Positions 54,384 to 63,719 of a DNA stretch of 64,000 bases are shown here, piece after piece. The notes beneath the pieces were generated by a model. The model ran no database searches. It worked only from the letters and a program-made list of their open reading frames with translations, and was not told the DNA's origin. The translations under genes and the position numbers were made by a program. Within the stretch, counting starts at the first letter, position 1; every line of letters begins with the position of its first letter. Source of the stretch: an uncultured Croceitalea sp. (GTDB lineage Bacteria; Bacteroidota; Bacteroidia; Flavobacteriales; Flavobacteriaceae); NCBI GenBank assembly GCA_947494805.1, contig CANLWK010000003.1, positions 124,001 to 188,000 on the forward strand. The letters run 5' to 3'.

Positions 54384-55236
54384 GTTTTTAATAGTTTCGT
54401 TCTGTTTGGTCATCCAGGCCTGCGCACAAAAGCCTTGGTATGGCGACTTGGAATTTTTGGCGAAACTCTCTTCAAACCTTAGCGAGGTATCAGGCATTAC
54501 CAGTTATGATCAAAAATCTATTTGGGCCATTGAGGACAATGGTAATAAAGATTTTATTTATAAGGTGACCCTAGAAGGCAAGCTTGTAAGAAAGCTCAAG
54601 GTAAAAAATGCCAAAAACCATGACTGGGAGGACCTTACCAAAGACAAAGCTGGTAATTTATATATCGGTGATTTTGGCAATAATGATAACGATAGAAAAA
54701 ACCTGGTCATTTATAAGCTGCCAAACCCCGAATTGGAAAAAGGAAAAGAAATCAAAGCTCAAAAAATTCAATTTAACTATCCTGAACAAGAAAAATTCCC
54801 ACCAAAAAAGAAGGCACTTTTTTACGATGCGGAAGGTTTCTTTCATTGGGGAAACAACCTTTACGTTTTTACGAAAGACCGCTCACAGCCATACAAGGGC
54901 AAAACTCTAGTATACCAAATTCCGGATAAAGCAGGTGAATACAAAGCCACCTTGATCGGTACTCTAAACCTATGTGATGACCGTGACCATTGTTCAGTTA
55001 CCGGCGCTACAATTTCAGAAGATGGCAAGACTATTGCCCTATTGGGTTATGGTTATCTGTATATTTTGAAAAACTTTGATTGGAAAGATTTTTCAAAATC
55101 GGATATCACAATTACGTACTTAAAACATGAAACGCAAATTGAGTCGGTATGCTTTTTAAATCAAAATACCCTTCTTATAGCCGATGAGCAATCAAAGACC
55201 AAAGGGAGAAATTTGTACAGTTATCGTATGAAGTAG
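54376..55236 (+). CDS. Lipoprotein of unknown function, beta-propeller-like
   Basis: GTG start overlapping the previous gene by 8 bp. The 286-residue protein has a lipoprotein signal ending at Cys16 (VIQAC). It contains repeated beta-rich segments of the type SIWAIEDNGNKDFIYKVTLEG and NLYIGDFGNNDNDRKNLVIY, typical of propeller proteins of the SdiA-regulated/esterase-like kind. The exact family is not certain. It is the last gene of the operon that begins with the FG-GAP pair. A palindromic repeat follows at 55347-55366, then a convergent gene. Confidence 0.65.
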   Translation: MNKFLIVSFCLVIQACAQKPWYGDLEFLAKLSSNLSEVSGITSYDQKSIWAIEDNGNKDFIYKVTLEGKLVRKLKVKNAKNHDWEDLTKDKAGNLYIGDFGNNDNDRKNLVIYKLPNPELEKGKEIKAQKIQFNYPEQEKFPPKKKALFYDAEGFFHWGNNLYVFTKDRSQPYKGKTLVYQIPDKAGEYKATLIGTLNLCDDRDHCSVTGATISEDGKTIALLGYGYLYILKNFDWKDFSKSDITITYLKHETQIESVCFLNQNTLLIADEQSKTKGRNLYSYRMK

Positions 55237-55346
55237 TTTTTGCAGACGCCGTACTGCCAAAGTTCTGATTGACTCTTATCCACGCCACACTAGCACAAAA
55301 TCTGTAAAAATCATGCATTACCGCATTTAAAAAGAGATACAGATGG

Positions 55347-55366
55347 ATTCCCGCCTGCGCGGGAAT
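55347..55366. repeat. Canonical REP-like palindrome between convergent genes
   Basis: ATTCCCGC-CTGC-GCGGGAAT is a perfect 8-bp stem with a 4-nt loop, preceded by GG and followed by GACA. It is the least degenerate member of the family in this window. On the - strand it reads as the familiar VIPAQAGIH pseudo-peptide. It may act as a bidirectional transcription end. Confidence 0.9.
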
Positions 55367-55382
55367 GACAAAAAATAAATGC

Positions 55383-58300
55383 CTAAAACCCAAATCCGAC
55401 CCCAAAGGCAAAACGCAAGCCATCTGAGCTATTGAACAGCCCGAAATTTGCCGAAATCAGGTCTGAACCATTAACAAAGAATCCGCCGCCGTACGAGTTG
55501 TGCCACGTATCAGAATCTTCATCTGGCAGCCATACACGTCCATAGTCAAAACCACCAAATATACCAGGGGTAATTGGTAGTAAACCTGTCTGTCTCTTTC
55601 GAAAACTCAAGCGAAGATCCGTATTTTGAAAATAGGCTGACTTACCCACGAACCGCTGAAAACGAAACCCTCTCAGTCCATTGTTGGCCCCAATACTGGC
55701 ACCTTGATAGAACTCAAAATCATTCCCAAAATTAAAATGGCCCTTGAACTTTGTTGCCAAAACCAAATGGCCGCTTGGCTCTAATTTATAATCAAAAGAC
55801 AAACTTGGTATCAAATAGGTAAACGAACGTCCCGATTCACTAACATTTGTTTTATACCCGCCTTGTAAATCAAAAGCCATGCCCATTGTCGGAAAAGCGG
55901 CATTGTCAGTATTCGCGTAGCTATAGGAAGCCTCAACTCCAAAAAAGTCTTGTTGGGTGTCTCTGCCCGTATTGGTAAAAAACCCATCTATAAACCTATC
56001 TTCAGTCTCTTCAACATCGTAGTTTTCATAAGAAATCCCCAGTTTTATTTTGGATCCCAAATCACCACGCCACACCAACGATGGTGCAATCTTTATGGTT
56101 TCAATCTTAACACGATTGAAATCAAGTTCCAATGGGTTGTCATCATCAGTATTGATAGACTCATTACCAAAACCAAAAAAGTTAATGGCAAAATTTGGAC
56201 TGGTAAACCTGGCATTGATTTCAAGGTTCACTTTTTCAAAAACATTGGCAAACTCACCATTATAACCTAAATCAAAACCACTTGTGGCAAAATAGTACGC
56301 CGCATTAAAGGTATGCTGTTGTGTAAATGGATTTTGCCTAAAACCGTTAAACGTATAGGTATTGCTCAACCCAATTCTAAACCCATCATCAGGGTTAAAT
56401 CCTAAAGACGGCAATAATTGATTGCTACTGGCCTTGATTTTTAAAAACTGATACGTATTGGTATCGTAATCGTTGATCTTGTGCAACTTGCCCCCAAAAG
56501 CTTCATCATACGTATTCTTCTTTGCTTTGAAATCATAGGTATGCACACCTCGGGCTTTTTCGGCAATCTTGTAAACATCATTGTTTTGTCCGCCAATTAG
56601 GCGAATCTTGATTTTACCCTTGGCTCGGTTCACTTCAAAAACATCATCATCATCCAAACCATATATCCAAATTTCTTTGGTCGTTTTCGAGTTATAGACT
56701 TTATTAAAGAAAAGATCTTTCTTTTGGCCGTCTTTGATTCTAAAGGCCTTAACATCAACGGTACCATTCTCAAGCTCATTAATGACAAAATAATCATCTT
56801 TGTCAGTACCGGTGACCACGCTGTATTTATTGATGACCTTGTAGTACTCACGAGCGGTCTCGACCAAATTGCGCTTACGGCTTAAAAGCGTGTTCTTTAT
56901 TCTATCTACGGTTTCGTCTCTTACTTCTTCAGGAAATTCTTTAAGTGCTAAATCAACAATACCTTCATCAATATGCTCTTGAATGTATTGCGCTTGTGTT
57001 TCCCAGTCTTCAAGCGTTGTTTCTGGCAATAATGCCATGTCTAAAGCAAAGGTCATCGGTGAAGCATTAAAACCCTTAACACTTCGAATTTCTTCATTAA
57101 AACCTTCAAACAGTCGGAGTGGTGGTACAATTTTAGTTGCTAGGCCCATCAATGCGCCATCACCCAAAATTGAAAATGCTTGGTCGCGATCCCTTGGTAT
57201 TGGTCTAAAAACTTTCTTTCCATTATCAGTTTTAAACTGAGCCCAACGCCATTGGTCCACATGACGGTCCCAATCGCCAATGAGCATATCAAAGAGTCTT
57301 GCCCTGGCATACATTTCTGCATCTAAAAGATAATCTTCATCCTTTCTCAGTTTCTCGATAAAGTCATCAGTACTTTCAATTTTTTGTGTTCTTCCAAAAC
57401 TTGCCAAATCATGTCCTTCCGACACATGCTCTTCAATCATATATAACTCATCACCAAAAGATGTATTAAAATCCTCTAACGCCTTTTGTTTTGGAATATA
57501 ATATATCTTCGGATTGGTATGGTAAATGTCCACAGCATCTGATAATACCCCAATGGCAAATGGTGCATACGGATGCGCACCAGTATAAAAATCTTTCAAA
57601 ATCGTCTGTGGTAACGTACCCTCAAGGTCACCGATAACATATTCATTTTTGAATACAAGGGCCTGCAGATAGAGTTCAGCACTTTTTCGTAGGGCGCGCA
57701 TCACAAATTGGCGTCCGTCCTTATGCTCTAATCGCAATGATTTTGATTGGTGCCCACCACCTTTTCTCACTGGTTTTAAACCCCCTAATAATGTGTCTAA
57801 ATCTACAGTGGGAGCTTTTATTTTTGTTGCATAGTACTTTCGATATCGTTCCCCCCAAAGTGTTTTGAAAAAACCTGTTTTCTCAACTTCTTCATCTGAA
57901 TAAATCGATGCTTTCACAAACTCGGGAAAATCTGTCGTCGTTTTTACGGTGACCTGCTGTCTTTCGGGCTGTAAAACCTGAGCGCTATACAAAAGGGTTT
58001 CACCGTCTTCAACACCATAAAAATCAACCTTAGAAGAGCCATCTTTAAAAACATCAAGTACTGCATAGCCCATTTGACCTGTTGAAAACTTACTACCGTT
58101 CAACAGTCGGGTCGCTCCTTTCTTAGCTCCGGCTCCACTCACAATCTGAGGTATGTTATCTTCAATAATGTATTGTAAAGTATGCTCATGACCTGAAGCA
58201 AAAATGACTTTTTCAGAGTATTGTGCCAAAGTGACCAATCGCTTTTTTAGCTCATTATATTTTTTGTTGGATTGATCCTCAATCGTGGCTCCCGAAGTTC

Positions 58301-59084
58301 TTCGCAATAGGTTCACAAATGTGCCGATTGCCGGCAAGGGAACACTGCCGCCACTTGGGTTCATGTGCTGTTTAAATGAAAACTGGCCGCCGTGAGGCCC
58401 GTAGGTAAACATTGGGTGGTGCATGGCCAATATGGTTGTCTTGTCGGCATTCTTTTTGATGAGACTTTCCAACTCTTCAAAAAACTTGTGACGGTCCTTA
58501 ATCTCACAATCATCATTGATGGTTGGGTGCTTGTCCCAATTGACCAAGTACCATTCGGTGTCAATGGCTATAACGACAACATCATCATTTATCTTTATGG
58601 TCTCTATGGGGCATCCGTTCTGCGGAGAAAAAACATCTTTGCCCTTAAGTGCTTCTTCAATATACTTCTCTTGACGCTTAAGCCCTTTTAATCCATTGCT
58701 ATACCAATCATGATTTCCAGGAATGAAAACCGTATTTCCTTTATAGTTATCAAGTGTTTTGAGCTGGGCGTCCAAATGCCATCTGGCTTCTTTGTAAGAA
58801 GCCTCGTTTTCATCGGGAAAGCCGGCCGGATATATATTATCCCCTAAAAAAATAACAGTGCTGTTCTTATCAGCCTTATCAAGCCTAACCTTGAACTGTT
58901 TCAAAGCTGGATTCAAATCATTCATTGGTGATTTGCCCGCATCGCCCATTAAATAGAAAGTATGTGAGATTTCTTTGTTGGACTCAAAGGCCTTGCCATT
59001 GAACGGAACCGCATATTTTGTTTTGTAAGTAGCACAGCCAGCAAGTAGTAAAAGTGATGCTAGGGTCGAGTAAATTTTTTTCAT
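55383..59084 (-). CDS. Three-part lipoprotein: metallophosphoesterase, kinase-like segment, outer-membrane barrel
   Basis: A 1233-residue lipoprotein (ATG 59084, lipobox LLLLAGC at Cys17). Part 1 (about 35-330) is a calcineurin-like phosphoesterase: LMGDAGK, FLGDNIYPAGF, PGNHDWYSNG, AMHHPMFTYG, ASGHEHTLQY. Part 2 (about 430-700) contains GDWDRH (603-608) and PRDRDQAF (630-637), a layout reminiscent of HipA/Fam20-type kinases; this is inference. Part 3 (about 870-1233) is rich in alternating aromatic strands and ends FAFGVGFGF, as outer-membrane barrels do, resembling BamA/patatin-type surface antigens. An ATG 17 codons upstream (59135) would displace the signal sequence. It is divergent from the HD-PycTM gene, with only 53 bp between starts. 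Confidence 0.82.
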   Translation of the reverse strand: MKKIYSTLASLLLLAGCATYKTKYAVPFNGKAFESNKEISHTFYLMGDAGKSPMNDLNPALKQFKVRLDKADKNSTVIFLGDNIYPAGFPDENEASYKEARWHLDAQLKTLDNYKGNTVFIPGNHDWYSNGLKGLKRQEKYIEEALKGKDVFSPQNGCPIETIKINDDVVVIAIDTEWYLVNWDKHPTINDDCEIKDRHKFFEELESLIKKNADKTTILAMHHPMFTYGPHGGQFSFKQHMNPSGGSVPLPAIGTFVNLLRRTSGATIEDQSNKKYNELKKRLVTLAQYSEKVIFASGHEHTLQYIIEDNIPQIVSGAGAKKGATRLLNGSKFSTGQMGYAVLDVFKDGSSKVDFYGVEDGETLLYSAQVLQPERQQVTVKTTTDFPEFVKASIYSDEEVEKTGFFKTLWGERYRKYYATKIKAPTVDLDTLLGGLKPVRKGGGHQSKSLRLEHKDGRQFVMRALRKSAELYLQALVFKNEYVIGDLEGTLPQTILKDFYTGAHPYAPFAIGVLSDAVDIYHTNPKIYYIPKQKALEDFNTSFGDELYMIEEHVSEGHDLASFGRTQKIESTDDFIEKLRKDEDYLLDAEMYARARLFDMLIGDWDRHVDQWRWAQFKTDNGKKVFRPIPRDRDQAFSILGDGALMGLATKIVPPLRLFEGFNEEIRSVKGFNASPMTFALDMALLPETTLEDWETQAQYIQEHIDEGIVDLALKEFPEEVRDETVDRIKNTLLSRKRNLVETAREYYKVINKYSVVTGTDKDDYFVINELENGTVDVKAFRIKDGQKKDLFFNKVYNSKTTKEIWIYGLDDDDVFEVNRAKGKIKIRLIGGQNNDVYKIAEKARGVHTYDFKAKKNTYDEAFGGKLHKINDYDTNTYQFLKIKASSNQLLPSLGFNPDDGFRIGLSNTYTFNGFRQNPFTQQHTFNAAYYFATSGFDLGYNGEFANVFEKVNLEINARFTSPNFAINFFGFGNESINTDDDNPLELDFNRVKIETIKIAPSLVWRGDLGSKIKLGISYENYDVEETEDRFIDGFFTNTGRDTQQDFFGVEASYSYANTDNAAFPTMGMAFDLQGGYKTNVSESGRSFTYLIPSLSFDYKLEPSGHLVLATKFKGHFNFGNDFEFYQGASIGANNGLRGFRFQRFVGKSAYFQNTDLRLSFRKRQTGLLPITPGIFGGFDYGRVWLPDEDSDTWHNSYGGGFFVNGSDLISANFGLFNSSDGLRFAFGVGFGF

Positions 59085-59137
59085 ATCAGAGGGCTTCCAT
59101 CCAAAATTTTGTATTTTGGATTTTTCAATATACAACT

Positions 59138-60325
59138 ATGTCGGAGATTGTTCAAAAAGCTGAAGATTTTGTCACCGAATTATTAGAGAATAGACTAAAT
59201 CCAAACTTTTTATACCATAACTTAAAGCACACACAGCGTGTGGTGAAAAGTACCAAAGTGCTTTTGGACAATCACGAACTCACCGAAGCTGAGAAAGAGC
59301 AGCTGCTACTGGCTGCATGGTTTCATGACACAGGGTACACCAAAGGGGTCAACGAACATGAAAAAGTAGGTTGCGGGATTGCTTCAGATTTTTTGAAAGC
59401 CGAAGGCTATGATGAGGCAAAAATCGCGTTTATTGAAGGGGTCATCATGGCCACCAAACGCTTTTATGAACCCAAAAATCTGCCTGAACAAATCATCAGA
59501 GATGCTGATGCATCGCACTTTGCACAAAAAAGCTATTGGGAAACTACCGATTTTCTAAAAGAAGAACTTGCCCTATTGGATATTGAAGACTACTCCCAAA
59601 AAGAATGGCGCGATGCAAACATTAAAATGTTCAGAAACGAACATCAGTATTATACCGAATATGCACAAGAACACTGGGATCCGGCCAAAGAAAAAAACTT
59701 AAAACAACTTCTCAAAGACAAAAAGACCGAAAAAGAGATTGCCAAAAAAGAAGCGTTAAAAGCTAAATATAAAAGTGAAAGCCCTGACAGGGGTATTCAA
59801 ACTCTGTTCAGAGTTACTTTAAAAAACCATTTGACCCTAAGCGATATTGCCGACACCAAGGCAAATATATTATTGTCCGTAAATGCAATCATCATTTCCG
59901 TAGCTCTTTCAAACCTCATTCCCAAGTTGGACAATCCATCCAATACTTATTTGATCTACCCAACTGCAATATTCATCACCTTTAGCGTAATTTCAATGGT
60001 TCTGGCCGTTTTGGCAACACGTCCGAATGTCACTAGCGGCAAGTTCACCAAAAAAGATGTTGAACAAAAGAAGGTCAACCTATTGTTCTTTGGCAACTTT
60101 CACAAAATGAGTTTGAGCGAATATGAATGGGCCATTCAAGAATTGGTCAAAGACAAAGAATACATCTATTCCTCACTCACTAAAGACCTCTATTTCTTAG
60201 GATTGGTGCTAAACAGAAAGTATAAGATATTACGATTGACCTACACGATTTTCATTATTGGTATAGTCATCTCTGTGCTCGCCTTTGGCATCTCTTTCAA
60301 TTTGACCGAAATGCGACATGCTTAG
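59138..60325 (+). CDS. HD phosphohydrolase fused to a Pycsar-effector-like (PycTM) membrane domain
   Basis: A 395-residue two-domain protein. The N-terminal HD domain (about 1-175) keeps its metal ligands: His31 in KHTQRVV, His63-Asp64 in WFHDTGYT, and Asp122/Asp124 in IRDADASHF. A Lys-rich helix (about 185-215) leads into the C-terminal membrane domain (about 218-395). This contains RGIQTLFRVTLKNHLTLSDI and helices at about 244-262, 271-293 and 365-388. That domain matches the DUF5706/Pycsar effector type found in anti-phage membrane effectors. No cyclase gene adjoins. An earlier ATG (59054) lies inside the divergent gene and is unlikely. It may be a housekeeping sensor rather than a defence effector. 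Confidence 0.82.
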   Translation: MSEIVQKAEDFVTELLENRLNPNFLYHNLKHTQRVVKSTKVLLDNHELTEAEKEQLLLAAWFHDTGYTKGVNEHEKVGCGIASDFLKAEGYDEAKIAFIEGVIMATKRFYEPKNLPEQIIRDADASHFAQKSYWETTDFLKEELALLDIEDYSQKEWRDANIKMFRNEHQYYTEYAQEHWDPAKEKNLKQLLKDKKTEKEIAKKEALKAKYKSESPDRGIQTLFRVTLKNHLTLSDIADTKANILLSVNAIIISVALSNLIPKLDNPSNTYLIYPTAIFITFSVISMVLAVLATRPNVTSGKFTKKDVEQKKVNLLFFGNFHKMSLSEYEWAIQELVKDKEYIYSSLTKDLYFLGLVLNRKYKILRLTYTIFIIGIVISVLAFGISFNLTEMRHA

Positions 60326-60331
60326 AACTAA

Positions 60332-62710
60332 TTAAGCTTTCAGTTCTTCCATCAAATCGTTGTACGTATAGGTCTTTTCTGAGGTATCGTCCGTTTTATA
60401 CAGAATTTCGGCCCGTATAGCTTTTAACCCTGTAACACCCTGAAGCCCTTCAAGCTCAACGATTTCTATTTTATTGGTGAAATACCCTTTAGATTTTAAG
60501 AACTTCACGTAGCGCAAATACTCTTTTTCATCTTTCTTTTGAGAATAGACAATAGCCAGCTTTCCTTTTTGGGTCAACCGTTCATTAGTGCCTTTTATGA
60601 ATGATTTGTCGATACGCTTTTTGATGATTTCGTAACGTGCATTATAGGTGCCGTCAACATCAAATTTTTTCTCATCCATTCTAAAACGTATTGCCAATGG
60701 CGTACTATATACCAATAGTAACGATGCCACATCTAATGGCACGGGTAGCTTTTGTTTCAATGCATAATGGGCGTTCTCCATTTCAACCATTACCTGTAAT
60801 TGCCACAAACGTAGGTTGTTCAAATAAAGGCCATCAAAACTACGGTCATTCGCAATAGTACTACCGATGTACATATTGTGTTCAATACCATCTGTTTTAT
60901 AGCGCTCAAAATAATGTGGAAACATCTCTTGTGCTGCCACCTGCTTTTTATCTAAAAGCGCTGCCAACTTCATATTAATTTCCATGACGCTCTCATCATA
61001 ATTTCGGCGATGGTCATAATATGACTCGGTAGTATCATCAATTTGCGCTTCATACTGCTCTATGGCAGCCTTCAAATCTTCATCTTCACGTTTTAAATGA
61101 TGAAATACCGGATTGATCTCTTCTTGTACAAAATCAAAAATGCCTTGTTCGCTATTGGTATATAGGGTCTCTTTAATCTCTTCTAAATGATTGTTCACCC
61201 TAAAGATCAACTCTTCGTATATCGGCAGCTCAAACTTTTTCAAGGCCACCTGCAACACCTCTGTTATTTCCGACAATTGAATCATTAAGTCGCGTTGTAT
61301 GGCAACATTGCGCTGTTTTGAAGAATCTTTGATATCTATTTGCCCATATAGGGGATAGACATCTTTAAAGACGATTTCTTTAAAGGCCGGTTCTCTTCCT
61401 TCAAGCTCTTGGGCCATAAAGTGTTTGGCTTCTTCTTGAAACTTCCAATATACCGAAGAATGTACTGTGGTACACTCATGTTGAATGATGGCATCAATTA
61501 GGTTCTGCTCTTCTTCTATGGAACGTAATACCGCAGAAACTATGAACGGCATCACATCAATCAACTTATTGGCATTGATACTGTTCAGTTCGTTGACTTT
61601 ATTTGAAACCAATTCTAAAACACCCAAAAGGTTTCCATTATCAGCTATTGGGGCAAGAATCACACTTTTGATTCCCTGTTCGAATAAGTTTTTATATGGC
61701 TGCGCACCACTTGATTTTTTGTAATACTTTTCAACATTTGAGATTGCAACATAATTGCTTTCACTCATGAGTTTGTGATACGAATACTCGCAAAGCATTG
61801 TATCGCATGACTCTTGTTCTTTTCCTTTAAGGATAAAGCTTTCGATGCCCTTACCGTGAATTTTCAATAAGCGGTTGGTGTCAATATCGTAACCCGCAAA
61901 ACCAACTGATATATTTCTAAGGTTGAACAATGAACGAAAAGTGTCTTGAAAATTCTCCATGAAATTTTCACTTCCGCGTTTATTGCTTCCTATCAAGGTT
62001 GATTTAATTTCTGAGATGGAATGCTCTGCCGTAACGTCAAACATATTTGAAATCACAAAACCCTTAGCAATAAAGCTGTTGGGCGGTATTTTCTCTTTCC
62101 ATAGCTCTAAATCATCAAAATTCTCAAGCAATTCATCAAGATCCTTTTGTTTCAGATCTTTGGCCTTTTCAGTAGGAATCAACTCCATGAAGTCGGCATT
62201 GTAAAGAATACGATAGTGGCGCATAACACCCTTCGCATCTGGAATATCATAAAATAACGGACGCTTAAAGTCTATTTTAAAGCCATAATAAAAATTCAGC
62301 ACTACCGTACACTGCATAATATAATGCAAGTTATCGGGCATATTCCGTATTTCAAGCTGAAAGTCCTCCCCCGCGTCTGCTAGAATCTTTTGAAACCTAT
62401 CAGAAGAATTGAACACCAGATTGTCGTAAGGTACCGAGGCCGTTTTAATTTCATTTTGAGTCAGAACAGAGGAGAAGGTATCGGCCAGAATTGTGTGGAT
62501 AACCTCCTTGCGCTTTTCCAATACGCTCAAATCATCAAAACCGTCTCTAAGCTCAGGATATGGCTCTTGTGCTTTGAGTACACGCTTCGCCCTATCAGCC
62601 AAAAACTGGTCATCACTCTTGGCCTGTTCATCGTAATGCTCTAAAAGTTTGTTAAAGCTTACAAGTTGAATTAAAGGCGCCTCACCGGTGTAATTGTGTT
62701 CCATACCCAT
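60332..62710 (-). CDS. GAF-domain protein, function unknown
   Basis: A large soluble protein of 792 residues, convergent with the HD-PycTM gene (6-bp gap). A GAF-like domain is recognisable in the middle (about 250-400: LRNISVGFAGYDIDTNRLLK, IKSVILAPIADNGNLLGVLELVSN, then PFIVSAVLRSIEEEQNLIDAI), as in ligand-binding sensor proteins. The C-terminal half (about 420-790) is helical and charged with no output domain such as kinase or cyclase, and no DNA-binding motif. No signal peptide. I know it only as a conserved flavobacterial GAF protein. ATGs at 62710 and 62704 are both possible starts. Confidence 0.72.
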   Translation of the reverse strand: MGMEHNYTGEAPLIQLVSFNKLLEHYDEQAKSDDQFLADRAKRVLKAQEPYPELRDGFDDLSVLEKRKEVIHTILADTFSSVLTQNEIKTASVPYDNLVFNSSDRFQKILADAGEDFQLEIRNMPDNLHYIMQCTVVLNFYYGFKIDFKRPLFYDIPDAKGVMRHYRILYNADFMELIPTEKAKDLKQKDLDELLENFDDLELWKEKIPPNSFIAKGFVISNMFDVTAEHSISEIKSTLIGSNKRGSENFMENFQDTFRSLFNLRNISVGFAGYDIDTNRLLKIHGKGIESFILKGKEQESCDTMLCEYSYHKLMSESNYVAISNVEKYYKKSSGAQPYKNLFEQGIKSVILAPIADNGNLLGVLELVSNKVNELNSINANKLIDVMPFIVSAVLRSIEEEQNLIDAIIQHECTTVHSSVYWKFQEEAKHFMAQELEGREPAFKEIVFKDVYPLYGQIDIKDSSKQRNVAIQRDLMIQLSEITEVLQVALKKFELPIYEELIFRVNNHLEEIKETLYTNSEQGIFDFVQEEINPVFHHLKREDEDLKAAIEQYEAQIDDTTESYYDHRRNYDESVMEINMKLAALLDKKQVAAQEMFPHYFERYKTDGIEHNMYIGSTIANDRSFDGLYLNNLRLWQLQVMVEMENAHYALKQKLPVPLDVASLLLVYSTPLAIRFRMDEKKFDVDGTYNARYEIIKKRIDKSFIKGTNERLTQKGKLAIVYSQKKDEKEYLRYVKFLKSKGYFTNKIEIVELEGLQGVTGLKAIRAEILYKTDDTSEKTYTYNDLMEELKA

Positions 62711-62820
62711 ATTGGTCGCGGTTTACGCCGTAAAATTACAAAAAGTAAGGACTTAGAATTGTTAAGGAAATCATTATGGTTTTAGGTGCTTTTTTTCAGA
62801 TATTTAAGAAAATTTAATTC

Positions 62821-63717
62821 ATGTCATCTTTCACTAGACTTGACCGAGCCTATAGCAGTGCCAAAACTATTGCATTCGATGATAATTCAAAATTCATCTT
62901 GTTCAGTGATTGCCATAGAGGTGACAATAGTTTTGCCGATGACTTTGCCAACAACAGAAATATCTATTTTCATGCATTGAACCACTATTATCGTGAAGGT
63001 TTTCAGTACTGTGAACTCGGTGACGGTGACGAACTTTGGGAAAATATCAGCTTCGAATCCATTTTTGAAGCTCACAAGAATGTGTTCCAGCTTTTGCGAA
63101 AATTTCACTTGGACAATCGCTTACATATGGTTTGGGGCAATCACGATATGGTATATCGACAAAAATCATATGTCGATAAGCACTTATCCAGTTACTTTGA
63201 ACCTATAGATGGTGTTGACAAAGAGTTGTTTGAAGGTCTCGCCTATCACGAGGCATTGATTTTAAAACATAAAGAAACTGGTCAAGAGCTTTTTTGTACC
63301 CATGGCCACCAAGCAGATTGGTGGAACTATGTCTGTTGGCGTATTGGTCGTTTTTTGGTTCGGATACTTTGGAAACCCTTGCAAGTTGTGGGCATTGCTG
63401 ACCCTACAAGCCCTGCGAAAAACTACAAAGAACTGATACGTATTGAACGGCGCATCAAACGTTGGATCGTTAAAAACAAGTTGCGCATCACCATTGCTGG
63501 CCACACACATAGACCTCGGTTTCCCGAACCTGGCCAAATACCATTTTTCAATGACGGCAGTTGCGTGCATCCTAGGAGTATTACCGGCATTGAAATCGAA
63601 AACGGTCATATTTCCCTGATTAAGTGGCATATCGACACCAAAATCGACGGTACCCTACAAATCGTTAGGGTATTGCTTGAAGGACCGGAAAAACTATCGG
63701 ACTATATTGATAATTGA
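62821..63717 (+). CDS. Metallophosphoesterase (calcineurin-like)
   Basis: Dimetal phosphoesterase of 298 residues. Motifs in order: LFSDCHRGDNSFADDF (metal Asp and His), ELGDGDELWE (bridging Asp), MVWGNHDMVYR (Asn, His), CTHGHQADWW and ITIAGHTHRPRFP (metal His pair). It has no signal peptide and a moderately hydrophobic stretch near 170-190. The layout recalls UDP-2,3-diacylglucosamine hydrolase-like enzymes, but the substrate cannot be assigned. It is divergent from the GAF gene (110-bp spacer), and the next gene begins almost at its stop codon. Confidence 0.87.
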   Translation: MSSFTRLDRAYSSAKTIAFDDNSKFILFSDCHRGDNSFADDFANNRNIYFHALNHYYREGFQYCELGDGDELWENISFESIFEAHKNVFQLLRKFHLDNRLHMVWGNHDMVYRQKSYVDKHLSSYFEPIDGVDKELFEGLAYHEALILKHKETGQELFCTHGHQADWWNYVCWRIGRFLVRILWKPLQVVGIADPTSPAKNYKELIRIERRIKRWIVKNKLRITIAGHTHRPRFPEPGQIPFFNDGSCVHPRSITGIEIENGHISLIKWHIDTKIDGTLQIVRVLLEGPEKLSDYIDN

Positions 63718-63719
63718 CC

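Noticed and set aside
55175-55423. 82-residue - strand frame containing VIPAQAGIH
   Set aside because: The peptide is the translation of the palindromic repeat at 55347-55366, and the rest of the frame runs antisense to a well-supported lipoprotein gene.
59138-62710. Complete Pycsar anti-phage system
   Set aside because: No uridylate/cytidylate cyclase gene beside the PycTM-domain protein; the neighbouring large gene has a GAF domain but no cyclase motifs.
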